Positions 8,816-17,573 of a stretch of DNA of 64,000 nt are shown in pieces; within the stretch, counting starts at the first letter, position 1; every line of letters begins with the position of its first letter. The notes below the pieces were generated by a model. That model was not told the DNA's origin, searched no databases, and saw only the letters and a program-made list of their open reading frames with translations. The position numbers and the translations under genes are program-made. The stretch covers positions 1-64,000 of the forward strand of contig NZ_BOOJ01000045.1 in NCBI RefSeq assembly GCF_016863175.1, in the 5' to 3' direction. This stretch comes from Paraplanobispora siamensis. GTDB lineage: Bacteria; Actinomycetota; Actinomycetes; Streptosporangiales; Streptosporangiaceae.

Positions 8816-8985
8816 CGGACGCGCTTGACCAGACCGGCGACGAGCGGGTGGACGCCGCGCTGGGCGCCCTCGCCGCGCTCGACGGCCTGCCCGTGGCGGC
8901 GCACGTGAGCGTGTTCGAGGAGGTGTTCTCCGGGCTGGAGCGGGCGCTCGCCGCGGCGGACGACATCGCGGACCAGCCCCGGTGA
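8812..8985 (+). CDS. 57-aa conserved-context small protein
   Basis: A short frame whose ATG overlaps the phasin-like stop (ATGA) and whose TGA overlaps the tlyA GTG (GGTGA), so it is coupled at both ends. The product is helical and acidic (LDQTGDERVDAALGALAALD, then VFEEVFSGLERAL). No known domain. Double overlap and good codon bias make it a likely real gene. Function unknown. Confidence 0.75.
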   Translation: MTDALDQTGDERVDAALGALAALDGLPVAAHVSVFEEVFSGLERALAAADDIADQPR

Positions 8986-9800
8986 GCCGCCGCGCGCGTC
9001 TGGACAGCGAGCTCGTCCGCCGGAAGCTGGCGCGTTCACGCGAGCACGCGGCCCAGCTCATCGAGGCGGGCCGGGTCACCGTCGGCGGCCGGTCGGCGAG
9101 CAAGCCCGCCACGCAGGTGGACACCGCCTCGGCGATCGTGGTCGCCGAGGCGGCGGAGGGGCCCGACTACGTCTCCAGGGGGGCGCACAAGCTCCTGGGA
9201 GCCCTGGCGGCCTTCGGCCCGAAGGGGCTGGTCGTCGAGGGCCGCCGCTGCCTGGACGCCGGAGCCTCCACCGGAGGCTTCACCGACGTGCTGCTGCGCA
9301 ACGGCGCGGCGCACGTGCTGGCCGTCGACGTCGGCTACGGCCAGCTCGCCTGGTCGCTGCGGACCGATGAGCGGGTCACCGTGATGGAGCGGGTCAACGT
9401 CAGGGATCTGACCCCGGAGATGGTCGGTGAGCCTCCCACGCTCGTCGTCGGGGACCTGTCGTTCATCTCGCTGCGGCTGGTGCTGCCCGCCCTGGCCGCC
9501 TGCGCGGCCCCCGTGGCCGACTTCGCGATGCTGGTCAAACCGCAGTTCGAGGTCGGAAAGGAACGGGTCGGAGCGGGCGGGGTCGTCAGAGACCCCGCAC
9601 TGCGCGCCGAGGCGGTGCAGGATGTGGCCGAGGCCGCGCAGTCGCTCGGCCTCACCGTGCGGGGCGTCACCGCGAGCCCGCTGCCGGGCCCGTCGGGCAA
9701 CGTCGAGTACGTCATCTGGCTGGGCAAGGGAGAGGGAGCGCCCCCGGTCGAGGACGTCGCCGCCGAGATCGCACGCGCGGTGGCAGAAGGCCCCCGATAG
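8982..9800 (+). CDS. tlyA: TlyA family rRNA (cytidine-2'-O)-methyltransferase
   Basis: 272 residues, as usual for TlyA, which 2'-O-methylates rRNA cytidines (16S/23S; basis of capreomycin sensitivity in mycobacteria). The N-terminal S4 domain (LDSELVRRKLARSREHAAQL) binds RNA. The Rossmann methyltransferase domain shows DAGASTGGFTDVLL for SAM and catalytic-tetrad candidates around VGDLSFISL and LVKPQFEVG. GTG 8982 overlaps the preceding 57-aa ORF stop. It is followed by nadK and recN, the common actinobacterial order. Confidence 0.95.
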   Translation: MSRRARLDSELVRRKLARSREHAAQLIEAGRVTVGGRSASKPATQVDTASAIVVAEAAEGPDYVSRGAHKLLGALAAFGPKGLVVEGRRCLDAGASTGGFTDVLLRNGAAHVLAVDVGYGQLAWSLRTDERVTVMERVNVRDLTPEMVGEPPTLVVGDLSFISLRLVLPALAACAAPVADFAMLVKPQFEVGKERVGAGGVVRDPALRAEAVQDVAEAAQSLGLTVRGVTASPLPGPSGNVEYVIWLGKGEGAPPVEDVAAEIARAVAEGPR

Positions 9801-9825
9801 TGACGACCCCCCCGGAGAGCAGCCC

Positions 9826-10731
9826 ATGACAGCCAAGCGCATCGTGCTCGTCACCGCCCACACCGGGCGCAAGGCGGCCGTCGACAGCGCCCGGATGGTG
9901 ATCAGCCGGCTCGTGGACGCGGGCTTCACCGTGCGCGTGCTCCAGTCGGAGGCCGAGGAGATCGGCTGCGCGGGCGCCGAGATGGTGTCCGCGAGCCTCG
10001 CCGCGGTCCAGGACGCCGAGATGATGATCGTGCTGGGCGGCGACGGCAGCCTGCTGCGGGCCGCCGAGCTGGCCCGCCCCGCCGGGGTGCCGCTGCTGGG
10101 CGTCAACCTCGGGCACGTCGGGTTCCTGGCCGAGGCCGAGGCCGAGGACCTGTCGGTCACCGTCGACTGCGTGGTGCAGGGTCGCTACGACGTCGAGGAG
10201 CGGATGACCATCGAGGTCGTGGCCCGGCTCAACGGCCAGCTGCTGGCCGACACGTGGGCGCTCAACGAGGCCACCGTGGAGAAGCGCGAGCGCATGCTCG
10301 AGGTGGTCGCCGAGATCGACGGCCGGCCGCTGTCGCGCTGGGGCTGCGACGGTGTCATCTGCGCCACCCCGACCGGCTCCACCGCCTACGCGTTCTCCGC
10401 GGGCGGGCCCGTGGTCTGGCCGGAGGTGGAGGCGCTGCTGCTGGTCCCGATCAGCGCCCACGCCCTGTTCGCCCGGCCGCTGGTCGTCTCGCCCCGCTCC
10501 GCCCTGGCGCTGGAGATCCAGCCGCAGACGGCCGGCGCGGTGCTGTGGTGCGACGGCCGCCGGCGCTACGATCTGCCCGCCGGCGCGCGTGTCGAGGTGC
10601 GCCGGGGCGAGGTGCCGGTACGGCTCGCGCGGCTGCACGGCGTGGAGAACACCGGGGCGCCGTTCACCGATCGGCTGGTCGCCAAATTCGACCTCCCCGT
10701 TCAGGGTTGGCGTGGCAGGGTGCGGTCATAG
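9826..10731 (+). CDS. nadK: NAD kinase
   Basis: 301 residues, ATP/polyphosphate NAD kinase making NADP. The GGDG motif (VLGGDGSLLRAAEL) is near residue 67, followed by NLGHVGFLAE, the NEATVEKRERM segment and CDGVICATPTGSTAYAFS for nucleotide binding. ATG 9826 has a weak GGAGAG site. It lies 25 bp after tlyA and 88 bp before recN in a likely operon. Confidence 0.96.
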   Translation: MTAKRIVLVTAHTGRKAAVDSARMVISRLVDAGFTVRVLQSEAEEIGCAGAEMVSASLAAVQDAEMMIVLGGDGSLLRAAELARPAGVPLLGVNLGHVGFLAEAEAEDLSVTVDCVVQGRYDVEERMTIEVVARLNGQLLADTWALNEATVEKRERMLEVVAEIDGRPLSRWGCDGVICATPTGSTAYAFSAGGPVVWPEVEALLLVPISAHALFARPLVVSPRSALALEIQPQTAGAVLWCDGRRRYDLPAGARVEVRRGEVPVRLARLHGVENTGAPFTDRLVAKFDLPVQGWRGRVRS

Positions 10732-10819
10732 TGTGTCGGGCGATGCCGGCTCCGAACGCGTAGGATCGTGCCGCGCACCGCACTGGTGTTCGGTGAATTC
10801 GATGTGACGGGAGGGACCA

Positions 10820-12532
10820 GTGCGACCCAGGGTCGAGGAGGTCCGCATCCAGGGACTCGGTGTGATCGACGAGGCCGTCCTGGAGCTATCACCGGGATTC
10901 ACCGTGGTCACGGGCGAGACCGGCGCGGGGAAGACCATGGTGGTGACCGGCCTCGGGCTGCTGTTCGGCGGGCGCGCCGACCCCGCCAGGGTCCGTCCGG
11001 GCTCGGACAAGGCCGTCGTCGACGGCACGCTCCTGGTCGACCCGGCGAGCCGGGTGGCCCAGCAGGTCGAGGACGTCGGCGGCGAGATCGAGGACGGCCA
11101 GCTGATCATCTCGCGCACCGTCTCGGCCGAGGGCCGCAGCCGGGCCTGGCTGGGCGGGCGCAGCGTCCCGGTGGGCACGCTCACCTACCTGGCCGACGAC
11201 CTGGTGGCCGTGCACGGCCAGATGGACCAGCAGCGGCTGCTGCAGCCCGGCCGTCAGCGCGCCGCCCTCGACCGCTACGCCGGTGACGACCTGGTCAAGC
11301 CGTTGCGCGCCTACGAGCAGGCCTACCGGCGCCACAAGCAGATCTCCGAGCAGCTCACCGAACTGACCGCCAGGGCCAAGGAGCGCGCCCAGGAGGCCGA
11401 CCTGCTCAGGTTCGGGCTGGAGGAGGTCGAGAAGGCCGACCCCAAGGCGGGTGAGGACGTCGCGCTCCGCGAGGAGGAGGACCGCCTCTCCCACGCCGAC
11501 TCCCTCAGGAGCGCCGCGGAGACGGCCCACACGGCGCTGCTCGGCGACCCGATGTCGGGTGAGCAGGGCCTGCAGGACGCCGTCTCGCTGGTGGGGCAGG
11601 CCCGCGCCGCCGTGGAGGCGGTCCGCGACGTCGACCCGGCGCTGGCCGGGATCGCCGACCGCCTCGCCGAGGCCGGCTACCTGATCTCCGACGTGGCCAC
11701 CGAGCTGGCCGCATACGCCGAGTCGGTCGAGGCCGACCCGGCCCGGCTGGCGGCCGTGCAGGAGCGCCGGGCCGTGCTCACCCACCTCGTGCGCAAGTAC
11801 GGCGAGGACACCACGGCGGTGCTCGACTGGGCCGAGCAGGCCGCGCTGCGCCTGACCGAGCTGGAGGGCGACGACGACCGGATCGGCGAGCTCACCCGCG
11901 AGCAGGAGGAGATCACCGCCCGCCTCACCGACCTGGCCGCCGAGCTGACCCGGGTCCGTACGGCCGCCGCCGAGCGGTTCGGGCGGGCCGTGACCGAGGA
12001 GCTCACCGCGCTGGCGATGCCGCACGCGCGCGTCGTCGTCGACATCACCGCGGCCGACGACTTCGGCCCGTACGGTGTGGACGAGGTCGAGCTGCGCATG
12101 TCCCCGCACCCCGCCTCGCCGCCGCTGCCGCTGAACAAGGGAGCCTCCGGAGGCGAGCTGAGCCGGGTCATGCTCGCCATCGAGGTGGTCTTCGCCGGCG
12201 CCGACCCGGTGCCGACGTTCGTCTTCGACGAGGTCGACGCGGGCGTGGGCGGCAAGGCGGCGGTCGAGATCGGGCGGCGCCTGGCCCGCCTGGCCCGTAC
12301 CGCCCAGGTGATCGTGGTCACCCACCTGCCCCAGGTGGCGGCCTTCGCCGACCAGCACCTGGTCGTGGAGAAGGACAGCGACGGCACCGTGGTGCGCAGC
12401 GGCGTGGTCGCCCTCGACAGGGACGGCCGGACCCGCGAGCTGTCCCGCATGCTGGCCGGTCTGGAGGACTCCGAGCTCGGCCGGGCGCACGCCGAGGAGC
12501 TCCTGGCGATAGCGGCCACCGACAAGGGATGA
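10820..12532 (+). CDS. recN: DNA repair protein RecN
   Basis: 570-residue SMC-like ATPase of double-strand break repair. Walker A GETGAGKT is near residue 35; a central coiled coil (EQLTELTARAKERAQEADLL and the region around ITARLTDLAAELTRV) joins the heads; the signature NKGASGGELSRVMLAIE and Walker B FVFDEVDAGVGG are C-terminal. GTG 10820 follows CGGGAGGGA. A TAGGAT box at 10761-10766 could be a promoter, but no LexA-like palindrome was found upstream. Confidence 0.96.
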   Translation: MRPRVEEVRIQGLGVIDEAVLELSPGFTVVTGETGAGKTMVVTGLGLLFGGRADPARVRPGSDKAVVDGTLLVDPASRVAQQVEDVGGEIEDGQLIISRTVSAEGRSRAWLGGRSVPVGTLTYLADDLVAVHGQMDQQRLLQPGRQRAALDRYAGDDLVKPLRAYEQAYRRHKQISEQLTELTARAKERAQEADLLRFGLEEVEKADPKAGEDVALREEEDRLSHADSLRSAAETAHTALLGDPMSGEQGLQDAVSLVGQARAAVEAVRDVDPALAGIADRLAEAGYLISDVATELAAYAESVEADPARLAAVQERRAVLTHLVRKYGEDTTAVLDWAEQAALRLTELEGDDDRIGELTREQEEITARLTDLAAELTRVRTAAAERFGRAVTEELTALAMPHARVVVDITAADDFGPYGVDEVELRMSPHPASPPLPLNKGASGGELSRVMLAIEVVFAGADPVPTFVFDEVDAGVGGKAAVEIGRRLARLARTAQVIVVTHLPQVAAFADQHLVVEKDSDGTVVRSGVVALDRDGRTRELSRMLAGLEDSELGRAHAEELLAIAATDKG

Positions 12533-12647
12533 GCGGCCGGAACGCGGGTTCCGGGAGGCGCGATCGGCCGCCGATCCGCTGTGACAAGGCTGACACGCGG
12601 CCCGGGACATGGCTCACCTGCCTGTTCCCTCTGGCAGGATGGTCATG

Positions 12648-13850
12648 ATGAAGGTGCCGACTGACGAGCTTCAGCGCAAGCTCACGGGTTACCTCCGCCG
12701 CAGGAAGGTCAGCGACCTTCCCGGGGTGACGGCAGTGGCGAGGATCGACCGTCGGACCAAGAGACTGACCAAGCGTCTCAAGGCCGGGGAGATCGCGATC
12801 ATCGACCATGTCGACGTCGACCGGGTGAGCGCGGAGGCGCTTGTCGCGTGCGGTGCGGCGGGCGTGGTCAACGTCGCGGCCGGGATCAGCGGGCGTTACC
12901 CGAACCTGGGGCCGCAGATCATCGTCGAGTCCGGGGTGCCCTTCGTCGACAACGCGACACCCGAGCTGTTCGAGCGCGTCAGGGACGGCGACCTGGTCCG
13001 CCTGCACGAGGGAGCCGTCTACCTCGACGAGGAGATGGTAGGCAAGGGCGACGTGCAGACGGCCGAGTCCATCGAGGCCGCCATGGCCGAGGCGCGGGCC
13101 GGTCTGGCCGTCCAGATCGAGGCGTTCGCCGTCAACACGATGGAATACGTCCGCCGCGAGAGCGACCTGCTCATCGACGGGGCAGGCGTGCCCGACATCA
13201 AGACCCCCATGGACGGCCGGCACGTTCTCATCGTGGTGCGTGGATACCACTACAAGGAGGACATCGCCGCCCTGCGCCCCTACATCAGGGAGTACCGCCC
13301 GGTCATGATCGGGGTGGACGGCGGCGCCGACGCGCTGCTGGAGGCGGGCTACGTCCCCGACGTGATCGTGGGAGACTTCGACTCGGTCTCCACCAAGGCG
13401 CTTACCTGCGGCGCCGAACTGGTCGTGCACGCCTACCGGGACGGCCGCGCGCCGGGCCTGGAGCGGGTGGAGCAGCTCGGCCTCACCGCAGAGGTCTTCC
13501 CGTCGATCGGCACCAGCGAGGACATCGCGATGCTGATCGCCGACGACAAGGGCGCCGAGCTGATCGTCGCGGTCGGCACCCATTGGACCCTTGAGGAATT
13601 CCTCGACAAGGGGCGCTCGGGCATGGCCAGCACTCTCCTCACCCGCCTGCGGGTGGGCAGCAAGCTCATCGACGCCAAGGGCGTCAGCCGGCTCTACCGC
13701 AGCCGGATCTCCACTCCGTCCCTGCTCATCCTGGCCGTCGTCGCACTGATCACCATGGGGGTCGCGGTCTTCTCCACCCCGGTGGGCAGGATCTGGCTGG
13801 ACGACGCCTGGAACGCCTTCGTCTTCTGGTTGGTCGGACTCTTCTCGTGA
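12648..13850 (+). CDS. steA: SteA-like cytokinetic ring protein
   Basis: 400 residues, matching mycobacterial Rv1697 and corynebacterial SteA in pattern: IARIDR-like start, NVAAGISGRYPNLGPQ, the VDGGADALLEAGYVPD and VGDFDS segments shared with thiamine pyrophosphokinase folds, then a basic linker and one C-terminal membrane span (SLLILAVVALITMGVAVF). SteA works with SteB in division-site wall remodelling in corynebacteria. ATG 12648 is chosen for spacing from AGG at 12636; in-frame ATGs at 12645 and 12639 are possible. GTGA overlap with steB. Confidence 0.88.
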   Translation: MKVPTDELQRKLTGYLRRRKVSDLPGVTAVARIDRRTKRLTKRLKAGEIAIIDHVDVDRVSAEALVACGAAGVVNVAAGISGRYPNLGPQIIVESGVPFVDNATPELFERVRDGDLVRLHEGAVYLDEEMVGKGDVQTAESIEAAMAEARAGLAVQIEAFAVNTMEYVRRESDLLIDGAGVPDIKTPMDGRHVLIVVRGYHYKEDIAALRPYIREYRPVMIGVDGGADALLEAGYVPDVIVGDFDSVSTKALTCGAELVVHAYRDGRAPGLERVEQLGLTAEVFPSIGTSEDIAMLIADDKGAELIVAVGTHWTLEEFLDKGRSGMASTLLTRLRVGSKLIDAKGVSRLYRSRISTPSLLILAVVALITMGVAVFSTPVGRIWLDDAWNAFVFWLVGLFS

Positions 13851-14860
13851 TCGATTTCCGCTATCACCTCGTCTCCATCATCGCGATCTTCGTCGCGCTG
13901 TCGGTCGGCATCGTGCTGGGTACGACCCTGCTCGAAGAGCCCACCATCCAGGCCGCCGAGGCCGTCGCCGATACGCTCCAGAAGGGCAACAGCGAGCTGC
14001 GCGCCTCGAACGAGGTGCTGACCGACATGAAGACGGGCAACGACGCCTTCGTCACCTCGCACGCCTCCGAGCTCGTCGAGGGCGCCCTGGCCGGGGAGAG
14101 CGTCGTGATCGTGGAAGCCCCCGACGCCACGCAGGGCATGAGCGAGGCCGTCCAGCAGATGCTCGAGCTGGCGGGGGCGACGGTGACCGGCCAGGTCACC
14201 CTCACCGACAAATACGTCGATCCCACGCAGTCGGTCTTCATCGACAGGCTGGCGACCGGCGTCAAGCCCGTCGACATGGTCTTCCCCGCCGAGGACACCG
14301 CCTACGACAAGGCCGCCGCGGTGCTGGCCGGCGCGCTCGTGAGCACGGTCCCGGATCCCGCCGCCAAGGACGACCCGCCCGGCAGCGGAGTCCTCGACGC
14401 CTTCCAGAGGGCGGAACTGCTCACCGTCACCGTCGGCCCCGCCGCCCAGGCGAGCGGGGCGGAGCAGATCGCCAGAGCGGGCCTGGCGGTGGTGGTCGCC
14501 CCCACGGATGCGTACACCGGAGAGACCGCCGCCACCCAGTCGGGCGCGATCGTGTCGCTGGCACTCGGGCTGGACGAGGGCTCGCGGGGCAGCGTGCTGA
14601 CCGGTCCCCTGAGCGCGACCGCGGCGGGCGGCGTCTTGGCCGCGCTGCGCGACGCCGCCGTGGCTGCGGAGAAGGTCTCCAGCGTGGACACCGCCGATAT
14701 TCCCGCGGGTCGAGTCGTGGTGGTCTACGCTCTTCGGGAGCAGCTGTCCGGGGTCACCGGCCAGTACGGCATCGGCCCCGACGCCTCCGCCTTCGAGCCC
14801 AGCGCGCCGGCGCCCACCGCCTCTCCGTCCACGCCGCCCACGGCCCCTTCCGGAGGATGA
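13847..14860 (+). CDS. SteB/MctB-type copper transporter family protein
   Basis: 337 residues of the family called copper transporter (MctB, Rv1698) or SteB. An N-terminal membrane span (YHLVSIIAIFVALSVGIVLG) is followed by a coiled-coil segment and a large extracytoplasmic domain, ending in a Pro/Ser/Thr-rich tail. MctB was proposed as an outer-membrane copper exporter in mycobacteria; SteB as the division partner of SteA. GTG 13847 overlaps the steA stop, which favours joint function with SteA. Confidence 0.88.
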   Translation: MIDFRYHLVSIIAIFVALSVGIVLGTTLLEEPTIQAAEAVADTLQKGNSELRASNEVLTDMKTGNDAFVTSHASELVEGALAGESVVIVEAPDATQGMSEAVQQMLELAGATVTGQVTLTDKYVDPTQSVFIDRLATGVKPVDMVFPAEDTAYDKAAAVLAGALVSTVPDPAAKDDPPGSGVLDAFQRAELLTVTVGPAAQASGAEQIARAGLAVVVAPTDAYTGETAATQSGAIVSLALGLDEGSRGSVLTGPLSATAAGGVLAALRDAAVAAEKVSSVDTADIPAGRVVVVYALREQLSGVTGQYGIGPDASAFEPSAPAPTASPSTPPTAPSGG

Positions 14861-14865
14861 TCCCG

Positions 14866-15729
14866 ATGGCTCGTCGCGCTCTCGTCGGCGCCCTGGCCGG
14901 TGTCGCGCTCGGCGCGGTGGCCGCCCGCGCGGCCTACGCCGCCTTCAGGCGCAGGCCGCCGATCGGCGACGCCGAGACCTGGAACCGGACCAACCACCGG
15001 GGCGAGCCGATCACCCTGCTGGAAGGACCGGCCTTCGTCGCGGGCGCGGGCGCGGCCGCCGCGGTCGTCCCCGGCCTGCCCGCGCGGGTCCGCGCGGCGG
15101 CGCTGCTGGCCGCCGCCGGGGCCGGCGGGCTCGGAGCCTACGACGACCTGTACGGCGTGACCTCCTCCAAGGGGTTCAGGGGACACCTGGGCGCGCTGGC
15201 CAAGGGCGAGGTCACCAGCGGCGCCGTGAAGATCATCGGCATCGGCGTGACCGGTCTGGCCGCGGCGGCCCTGACCTCGCGCTGCCCGGCCGACATCGCG
15301 GTCAACGGCGCGCTGGTCGCCGGGAGCGCGAACCTGGCCAACCTGTTCGACCTGCGTCCCGGCCGTGCGATCAAGGTCGGCCTGATCTGCGGCGCGCCGC
15401 TGCTGGCCGCCTCCGTGCTCGGGGACGCCCCGGCCGCCGCGGCCGTCGCCTCGCTGCCGGTCGGCGCCGCCGCGGCGCTCCTGCCCGAGGACCTGGGCGA
15501 GCGGGCGATGCTGGGCGACGCCGGGGCCAACGCGCTGGGCGCGCTGCTGGGCCTGGCCGCCACCCTCACCCTGGGCCGGCCCGGCCGCCTGGCGGTGCTC
15601 GGCACCGTGGTCGCGCTGACCGCCGCCTCTGAGAAGATCAGCTTCACCCGGGTCATCGCCGGTAACCGCGTGCTCAACCGGATCGACATGCTCGGCCGCC
15701 GCCCCGTGGAGCAGGCACCCGTCCACTGA
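14866..15729 (+). CDS. MraY/WecA-like (PNPT) membrane protein
   Basis: About 287 residues with some eight hydrophobic segments. The motif NLFDLRPGRAIK, the DDLYG stretch near residue 93 and the LGDAGANALGALLG motif match the polyprenyl-phosphate N-acetylhexosamine-1-phosphate transferase family. It is shorter and more diverged than MraY, so substrate and activity are uncertain. ATG 14866 lies 9 nt after GGAGG; ATG 14857 overlaps the steB stop but sits on the ribosome site. It overlaps murJ by TGATG, tying it to envelope synthesis. Confidence 0.75.
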   Translation: MARRALVGALAGVALGAVAARAAYAAFRRRPPIGDAETWNRTNHRGEPITLLEGPAFVAGAGAAAAVVPGLPARVRAAALLAAAGAGGLGAYDDLYGVTSSKGFRGHLGALAKGEVTSGAVKIIGIGVTGLAAAALTSRCPADIAVNGALVAGSANLANLFDLRPGRAIKVGLICGAPLLAASVLGDAPAAAAVASLPVGAAAALLPEDLGERAMLGDAGANALGALLGLAATLTLGRPGRLAVLGTVVALTAASEKISFTRVIAGNRVLNRIDMLGRRPVEQAPVH

Positions 15730-17471
15730 TGACCAGGAAGATCGGTCAGGGGATCGCGGGAGCGGCGATCCTCATCGGAGCCGTGACCGTGGTGGCCCGG
15801 ATCGTCGGGTTCGGCAGGTACTACGTCCAGTCGCACACCGTCGGCAACTCCTGCCTGAGCACCGCATACAACACCGCCAACTACGTGCCGAACATCGTCT
15901 TCGAGCTGGTCGCCGGGGGCGCGCTGGCGGGGATGGTGGTGCCGGTGCTGGCCTCGGCGGCCTCGCGGTCCGCCGACGACCCGCAGGCCAGGGCCGAGGC
16001 GGGACGGACGACCTCGGCGCTGCTCACCTGGACGCTGCTGGTCCTGGTCCCGCTGACCGTGCTGATCGCGGTGTTCGCCGGGCCGGTCGTCTCCCTGCTG
16101 GTCGGCGACGTCGGCGGCGAACCGGGCGCCCGCCCGTGCGACGTCTCCCAGGCGATCGCGGTGGGCGCCGACATGCTGGTGGTGTTCGCCCCCCGCATGA
16201 TCTTCTTCGGCCTGGCCGTCGTCCTGTACGGGGTGCTCCAGGCGCACCGGAAGTTCATGGGCCCGGCCCTGGCGCCGCTGGTCTCCAGCCTGCTGATCGT
16301 CGTCTCCCATCTGGTCTTCACCTCGATCGACGCCGAGGCCGCCGACGACCTGGGCGCGCTGACCGACTCGGGGGAGCTGACCCTGTCCCTCGGTGCGACC
16401 GTCGCCGCCGCCGCGATGGTGGTGACCGTGATCGTCCCGGTGAGCCGCCTGCGGTTGCGGCTGCGGCCGTCGCTCTCCTTCCCCTCGGGGGCGGGCGCGC
16501 AGGCCCGGCGGCTGGCGACGGCCGGTCTGGCCGTGCTCGTCGCCCAGCAGATCGCTCTGACCGTGGTGGTCGGGTTGACCAACGACCTGGGGGGAGACGG
16601 GGCGGTCGGCGTCTACACCTACGCCTGGGCGCTGTACCAGCTGCCGTTCGCGGTGCTGGCGGTCCCGGTGGCGACCAGTTCCTTCCCGACCCTGTCCACC
16701 CGCGCGGCCGAGGGGGACCGGGAGGGCTTCGACACTCTGGCCGCCTCGACCACGCGGGTGATCGTGCTGGTGATGGGCCTGTCGGCCGGGGTGATGGCGG
16801 CGGTGGCCGTGCCGGTGGCGCGGGTGTTCCTGGAGGGCACGCCGGGCGGCGACCCGCAGGAGATGGCCGCGGGCGTGATCTGGTTCGCGCCGGGGCTGGT
16901 CGGGTACGCGCTGATGCTGCACCTGGCCCGGACGCTGTACGCCTGCGGCCGGGGACGTTCTGCGGCCCTGGCCTCCGTGGCGGGGTGGGGCGTGGCGCTG
17001 GGGGCGCAGATCGTGCTCGCGCTCGCCGCGGAGGGCCAGGAGGACGTGGTGGGTCGGCTGGCGCTGGGCAGCACGATCGGGATGACCGTGGGCGGGATCC
17101 TGCTGGCCCTGGCGGTGCTGCGGGCCCGGGGAGGCGCGGCCCTGGCGGGGATCTGGCGGGCGCTGGCGGCCGCCGCGGCCGGGGGGGCCGCCGCGTACGC
17201 GGCCGGACTGGCCGTCGTGACGGCCTGCGGTGAGGTTCCCACGTGGGTGTGCGTGCCGGTCGGGGTGGGCGCGGCGGTGGCGGGGACGGTGGCGTTCGCT
17301 GCGGTGGCGGCGGTGCTCGACCGCCCGGACGCCCACGCTCTGCTGGCCCGGCTGCCGCTGCGCCGGAACCGCCGAGCCGAGGGTGACGGTACCCGGGACG
17401 GCGGCCCCGGGGACGGCGGTGAGCGGCCGGGCGGCGGAGACGGGGTCGCGGTCGGGGACTCCGGTGGCTGA
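15729..17471 (+). CDS. MurJ/MviN-like lipid flippase
   Basis: 580 residues with 13-14 predicted membrane spans typical of the MVF/MurJ branch of the MOP superfamily; the N-terminal IVARIVGFGRYY and NIVFELVAGGALAGMVVPVL patterns fit. MurJ flips lipid II across the membrane. The last 45 residues are a Gly/Asp-rich cytoplasmic tail. The start ATG overlaps the preceding stop. Many actinobacteria carry a second murJ with a kinase-like tail; this copy lacks one and may flip the product of the adjacent PNPT-like protein (inference). Confidence 0.85.
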   Translation: MTRKIGQGIAGAAILIGAVTVVARIVGFGRYYVQSHTVGNSCLSTAYNTANYVPNIVFELVAGGALAGMVVPVLASAASRSADDPQARAEAGRTTSALLTWTLLVLVPLTVLIAVFAGPVVSLLVGDVGGEPGARPCDVSQAIAVGADMLVVFAPRMIFFGLAVVLYGVLQAHRKFMGPALAPLVSSLLIVVSHLVFTSIDAEAADDLGALTDSGELTLSLGATVAAAAMVVTVIVPVSRLRLRLRPSLSFPSGAGAQARRLATAGLAVLVAQQIALTVVVGLTNDLGGDGAVGVYTYAWALYQLPFAVLAVPVATSSFPTLSTRAAEGDREGFDTLAASTTRVIVLVMGLSAGVMAAVAVPVARVFLEGTPGGDPQEMAAGVIWFAPGLVGYALMLHLARTLYACGRGRSAALASVAGWGVALGAQIVLALAAEGQEDVVGRLALGSTIGMTVGGILLALAVLRARGGAALAGIWRALAAAAAGGAAAYAAGLAVVTACGEVPTWVCVPVGVGAAVAGTVAFAAVAAVLDRPDAHALLARLPLRRNRRAEGDGTRDGGPGDGGERPGGGDGVAVGDSGG

Positions 17472-17573
17472 GCCGGGGACGCGGGTGGCCGGGAGTGGGC
17501 CGAGGGTGACGGGACCGGGAGCGGCGGGCCGTACGGAGAGGACCGGCACCCGGACGGCGGGGAGGAGCCGGGC

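Noticed and set aside
10761-10819. SOS box search upstream of recN
   Set aside because: No LexA-like palindrome and no TTGTC motif at the right spacing; only a generic TAGGAT box.
12609-12647. Upstream ATG for steA at 12609
   Set aside because: The extra residues are not conserved in SteA proteins and lack a ribosome site.
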